Assembly (NCBI GenBank): GCA_018381425.1
Contig: JAGZRY010000021.1
Span: forward strand, 1-14,452
DNA from: Haemophilus parainfluenzae
GTDB lineage: Bacteria > Pseudomonadota > Gammaproteobacteria > Enterobacterales > Pasteurellaceae
DNA length: 14,452 bases
Direction of reading: 5' to 3'
Position numbers and translations under genes: made by a program
Notes under the pieces: model-generated
Seen by the model: the letters and a program-made list of their open reading frames with translations, nothing else
Told to the model about the DNA's origin: nothing
The model's database searches: none
Shown here: positions 11,891 to 14,452 of the stretch, one piece after another
Position numbering within the stretch: position 1 is the stretch's first letter
Layout: every line of letters begins with the position of its first letter

Positions 11891-12210
11891 TGGATTTAAT
11901 GAGTATGCTTACAGCAAAAGCGGTCGAAGAAAAGCCAAAAAAGAAAGAGAAGAAAGCCGAAAAGACTGCTGCAAAAAAAGAGGATAAGCCCAAAGGAAAG
12001 AAGTACAAGTATCCGTTTGAAATCTACCTTGCAGCCGAGAAAAGAGACGTGTCACATATCTTTGAGGAAGGCACAGAATATACAACGGATGAGATCACCA
12101 AGGCAATGCTGCAGCATGGATTCTACGAGTTTTCTGGCAATGTGACATACGATTACATGGAAAAAGATAACGTGCTTGTACCGGTATTCCAGCAGCACAA
12201 AAAAGGGTAA
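11890..12210 (+). CDS. Ubiquitin-like protein, PRTRC protein C-like, ends in Gly
   Basis: This 106-aa protein has residues 1-38 forming a flexible lysine/glutamate/alanine-rich tail. Residues 39-106 form a beta-grasp-sized domain with strand YPFEIYLAAEKRDVSHIF, helix TTDEITKAMLQHGF and two strands NVTYDYM and NVLVPVFQQ, ending QQHKKG at the stop. PRTRC protein C, a predicted ubiquitin-like protein, has the same layout and also ends in a single Gly (TKG). A terminal Gly allows adenylation by an E1 without prior trimming. The next gene is an E1-like enzyme and an E2-like gene follows, which gives strong support. Start ATG overlaps the clamp stop (TAATG), with GGGAGG seven bases upstream. Prior sequence identity to known Ubl proteins is low. 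Confidence 0.68.
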   Translation: MDLMSMLTAKAVEEKPKKKEKKAEKTAAKKEDKPKGKKYKYPFEIYLAAEKRDVSHIFEEGTEYTTDEITKAMLQHGFYEFSGNVTYDYMEKDNVLVPVFQQHKKG

Positions 12211-12212
12211 GT

Positions 12213-12872
12213 ATGAAATATCTATTTGTAATTGTGGGAGTAGGAGGTACCGGCTCCCTCCTGGCCAGAGACATACCTAAACTGTTGATTGACACGCCAC
12301 ACCGTATGACCATTATTGATGGTGACACAGTAGAAGAAAAAAACATGGTACGTCAGTCATATCAGAAACATGATATCAACGAAAACAAGGCGCTGGCATT
12401 GTCTAAGAAAATCAACACTTTTTACGGCAATATCTGTGAGGCCGTAGATAAATATGTAACAAAAGATGAGATTATCTCTTTCCTGCAGAAATACAAGGAT
12501 TTTGTGCCGGTACTTGTTGGATGTGTTGATAATGATAAAACGCGTCTCCTGTTGGAAAGTACGTATCGCAAATTAGATAAATGCATCTACCTAGATTCCG
12601 CAAACAGCGAATACGAGGGCAATGTATATGTAAAAGCAAAACTGAAAAGTAACGAGGTAGGAGCTTTAAGGAGTGACTGCTATAAATTATCTAATGACCA
12701 ACACCCAGCGGATAAAAGCTGTGAGGCGCAGGCTGCTATTGGTAATACGCAATACCTTGTCACAAACCTTCGTATGGCCACGGTGCTGCTGGAGCATATC
12801 AGCTCAATAGTTCACGGCGAAGTGAAAGAAGGTGTTACCATTGTTAAACAATTTGAGGAGATACATTACTGA
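12213..12872 (+). CDS. ThiF/E1-like adenylating enzyme (PRTRC ThiF type)
   Basis: This 219-aa protein is a Rossmann-fold enzyme that would adenylate the C-terminal Gly of a ubiquitin-like protein. GVGGTGS at 9-15 is the nucleotide loop, and IIDGDTVEEKNMVRQSY at 34-50 is the classical ThiF/MoeB/E1 signature with Asp36, Asp38, Arg47 and Gln48. Lys59 (NENKA) and GCVDNDKTR at 103-111 with Asp106 complete the site. Cys170 in DKSCEAQAAIGNTQ matches the Ser-Cys of PRTRC ThiF proteins and is the candidate thioester cysteine. It is compact, without the extra domains of eukaryotic E1. It starts two bases after the Ubl stop and overlaps the next gene by 41 bases. Confidence 0.85.
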   Translation: MKYLFVIVGVGGTGSLLARDIPKLLIDTPHRMTIIDGDTVEEKNMVRQSYQKHDINENKALALSKKINTFYGNICEAVDKYVTKDEIISFLQKYKDFVPVLVGCVDNDKTRLLLESTYRKLDKCIYLDSANSEYEGNVYVKAKLKSNEVGALRSDCYKLSNDQHPADKSCEAQAAIGNTQYLVTNLRMATVLLEHISSIVHGEVKEGVTIVKQFEEIHY

Positions 12873-13644
12873 TTCTGTAAAAATTGATGAGTACAGTGTT
12901 GCGTGGTATTTTAAGGAATTTATGGAACGGTGCAAAGATAACGAACTTGTAAATACACTCATGGACAACATCTCAGAGAATGGTTACATAATCAGAGATA
13001 ATGAAATAAACCCATTTGAATTCTTGATAGCAGATTACCATATGACGGATGTCTTTGCCGTTGATAATGTAATCATAAAGTTAATTTTATCCTGCATGAC
13101 AACGCAGTTTATAATTTCTGATTACGGGCAAGGCATGCTTGAATCATTTTTCCGATATACAAAAAGAGGTAGGAAGTTATCGGGACATACTGATGAACGC
13201 ATACTCGCAGATTATTTACAAGAAAACTGGACTGATCTAGAGGATGAATTTACAGGTATTACAGACGATGAACTGATAAAGATACTCGAAGCAAATGACG
13301 CTGATGACATAACATATGATTATGATTTTTATTCGATGGTTATTGTCGTTGATGAAAGAGAAGTATCATATTTATCAATCTATCAAATATTAAACACAAT
13401 GGGGTTTTCGGAGGTATGCCCAGGACTATTCTATTATGGAGGTTTTGGGTGTTCCGGCTATGGAGAAGCAGACATAACATTAAATGCAGAGGATGTGGAA
13501 GATATCTATGATGAGATAGTCCTGAGTGAAAAGGTCAGAAACTTAGATGGTAATGAATTAAGCGTTTTCAATGAAATGGAAGCAGATGATTATTTGTTTA
13601 TGCTGTTGAGGAGTAGGAGCAGTATGAGGGAGGTGTTATTTTGA
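12832..13644 (+). CDS. Acidic protein of unknown function between E1- and E2-like genes
   Basis: This up to 270-aa protein is not recognised. Its N-terminal half is helical (SVAWYFKEFMERCKDNELVN, FIISDYGQGMLESFFRY). A strongly acidic region (DLEDEFTGITDDELIK and ANDADDITYDYD) precedes a mixed domain with VCPGLFYYGGFGCSGYGEAD, with Cys196 and Cys207 the candidate functional residues. By place between Ubl/E1 and E2 it resembles PRTRC protein F, which lies between C and B in that cassette, but I see no sequence proof. The start is uncertain. GTG 12832, TTG 12841, TTG 12853 or an ATT at 12865 just after AGGAG are possible. Its stop overlaps the next start (TTGA). Confidence 0.6.
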   Translation: MLPLLNNLRRYITDSVKIDEYSVAWYFKEFMERCKDNELVNTLMDNISENGYIIRDNEINPFEFLIADYHMTDVFAVDNVIIKLILSCMTTQFIISDYGQGMLESFFRYTKRGRKLSGHTDERILADYLQENWTDLEDEFTGITDDELIKILEANDADDITYDYDFYSMVIVVDEREVSYLSIYQILNTMGFSEVCPGLFYYGGFGCSGYGEADITLNAEDVEDIYDEIVLSEKVRNLDGNELSVFNEMEADDYLFMLLRSRSSMREVLF

Positions 13645-14267
13645 AGCAGTTAATAGTGAGGATTAACGACCTTAATTCTGATGCCGAAATACTAGAATAC
13701 GATAATGCGCGAAACCGAGAATATTTCTCTGCCATACAGATTGATGACTTGATTGAAAAACTGGAAACATTTGCTGAAAACAGGGATCAAAAAAATAGAA
13801 AAAGGGATATCGTACTGTATAGTGATCAGATAATCGGGATAGGAAATAACTGTGTTGTCATCATGCAAAAAGAGCATAAAAGGATAGTGACGTACGAAAA
13901 CACAGCGTACAATATTTCATTTCCCAATTCTATCTACATCATGACGTATAAAACTAACAATGTTGACAGCATCTATGCATATTGCTACAAGGAGTTTAAA
14001 GGCCAAGATACGGAGCTTTACAAATACGCCATGCCAAACATGCTGACGGAAAACAGAATATGCATGGGATCAGCACCAAGAAAAATCGAAAAGAGAGATT
14101 ATGTAAAAGCACTTGAAAAAATCATATTTACTCAATATACGCATGGACATACAGACAATATAAAGTCGTTTAAAGATACAAAAAAGTATTTCGAATACCT
14201 GTCAGCACATGGGTTTCCGTATGACTTATTGATTAAATTTAATAAGACATTGGGTGGAGTGATTTAG
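13641..14267 (+). CDS. E2-like protein, PRTRC protein B / Prok-E2_D family
   Basis: This 208-aa protein has a C-terminal half carrying the PRTRC protein B hallmark. SIYAYCYKEFKGQDTELYKY, then MPNML and NRICMGSAPRKI with Cys141, followed by KALEKIIFTQYTHGHTD, in the position of the catalytic cysteine of Prok-E2_D. These proteins are predicted E2-like (ubiquitin-conjugating) enzymes that take the ubiquitin-like protein from the E1. The N-terminal half (SAIQIDDLIEKLETFAEN) is not assigned. Start TTG at 13641 follows GGAGGTG at good spacing and overlaps the previous stop by four bases. With Ubl and E1 two genes upstream this completes a Ubl-E1-E2 set. No JAB-type deubiquitinase is seen in the window. 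Confidence 0.72.
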   Translation: MKQLIVRINDLNSDAEILEYDNARNREYFSAIQIDDLIEKLETFAENRDQKNRKRDIVLYSDQIIGIGNNCVVIMQKEHKRIVTYENTAYNISFPNSIYIMTYKTNNVDSIYAYCYKEFKGQDTELYKYAMPNMLTENRICMGSAPRKIEKRDYVKALEKIIFTQYTHGHTDNIKSFKDTKKYFEYLSAHGFPYDLLIKFNKTLGGVI

Positions 14268-14330
14268 TAATGTAATGGTTGCGTTGCAGAATGGCAACCT
14301 ATATAGGCTGCGTTAGGAGAGTGAAAAATA

Positions 14331-14452
14331 ATGAAAGTATTAAAATTTAGAGTATGGGATTTAATAGAAAACAGAATGCTGCAATGGGGTGACATCATGA
14401 ATCTTCCTGCATGGGAGATTTTTCCGGGCACACCAGAGCAACGTGCATTTAT
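14331..14452 (+). CDS. YopX-family phage protein, partial (cut by window end)
   Basis: The first 40 codons read MKVLKFRVWDLIENRMLQWG and continue with a segment holding WEIFPGTPEQ. KFR-W-D followed by a basic residue and M is the standard start of YopX proteins of Bacillota phages, whose role is unknown. AGGAG is about 11 bases before the ATG. The 63 bases between the E2-like stop and this start hold a small hairpin, GGTTGC/GCAACC at 14277-14299, and no other gene. The gene runs off the window. Confidence 0.75.
   Translation, partial: MKVLKFRVWDLIENRMLQWGDIMNLPAWEIFPGTPEQRAF

Noticed and set aside
14275..14316. Thirteen-codon frame before the YopX gene
   Set aside because: No ribosome binding site at useful distance and it contains a hairpin; too short to support.

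Overview
The window is the left end of a temperate phage (prophage) integrated at the 3' end of a host tmRNA gene (ssrA). The host looks like a low-GC Gram-positive (Bacillota), possibly a gut clostridial or erysipelotrichial species. This rests on the AT-rich composition, strong AGGAGG ribosome binding sites, frequent GTG/TTG starts, and the phage families present (Tn916-like integrase, Sipho_Gp157, HNHc_6, DUF1064, YopX). Genus cannot be fixed from the sequence.

Layout. 1-237: tail of ssrA with its terminator, then the integrase promoter. 238-1505: tyrosine recombinase with a C-terminal SHOCT-like tail. 1508-3300: lysogeny and accessory region with a four-helix membrane protein, a lipoprotein, a 65-aa Xre regulator that appears leaderless, a cluster of CCAAT/ATTGG half-sites and a 38-aa ORF. 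3299-3800: genetic switch, with a CI-like repressor lacking a peptidase domain and two divergent promoters that each contain one copy of a perfect 14-bp inverted operator. 3813-4289: an inverted membrane-protein gene occupies the place where cro would be expected. Its own leftward promoter points at the repressor gene.

4372-9602: rightward early operon with an AntA/KilAC antirepressor, several small proteins (some under 60 aa), a winged-helix protein, and a recombination set (Sak4-like ATPase, Gp157, an SSB-like protein ending DDDLPF, an HNH nuclease, a frameshifted DUF1064 gene). 9622-10491: a replication initiator whose linker-coding DNA holds six 11-bp repeats followed by five A-rich 9-bp repeats, a likely replication origin.

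10512-14267: the most unusual part. Tightly overlapping genes encode an unknown protein, a three-domain DnaN-like sliding clamp, a ubiquitin-like protein ending in glycine (PRTRC protein C-like), a ThiF/E1-like enzyme, an unknown acidic protein, and an E2-like protein (PRTRC protein B / Prok-E2_D). I read this as a compact phage ubiquitin-like conjugation cassette coupled to a phage sliding clamp. That suggests clamp modification, or modification of clamp-bound proteins, as a testable role. The window ends inside a YopX-like gene. No structural, packaging or lysis genes are present.
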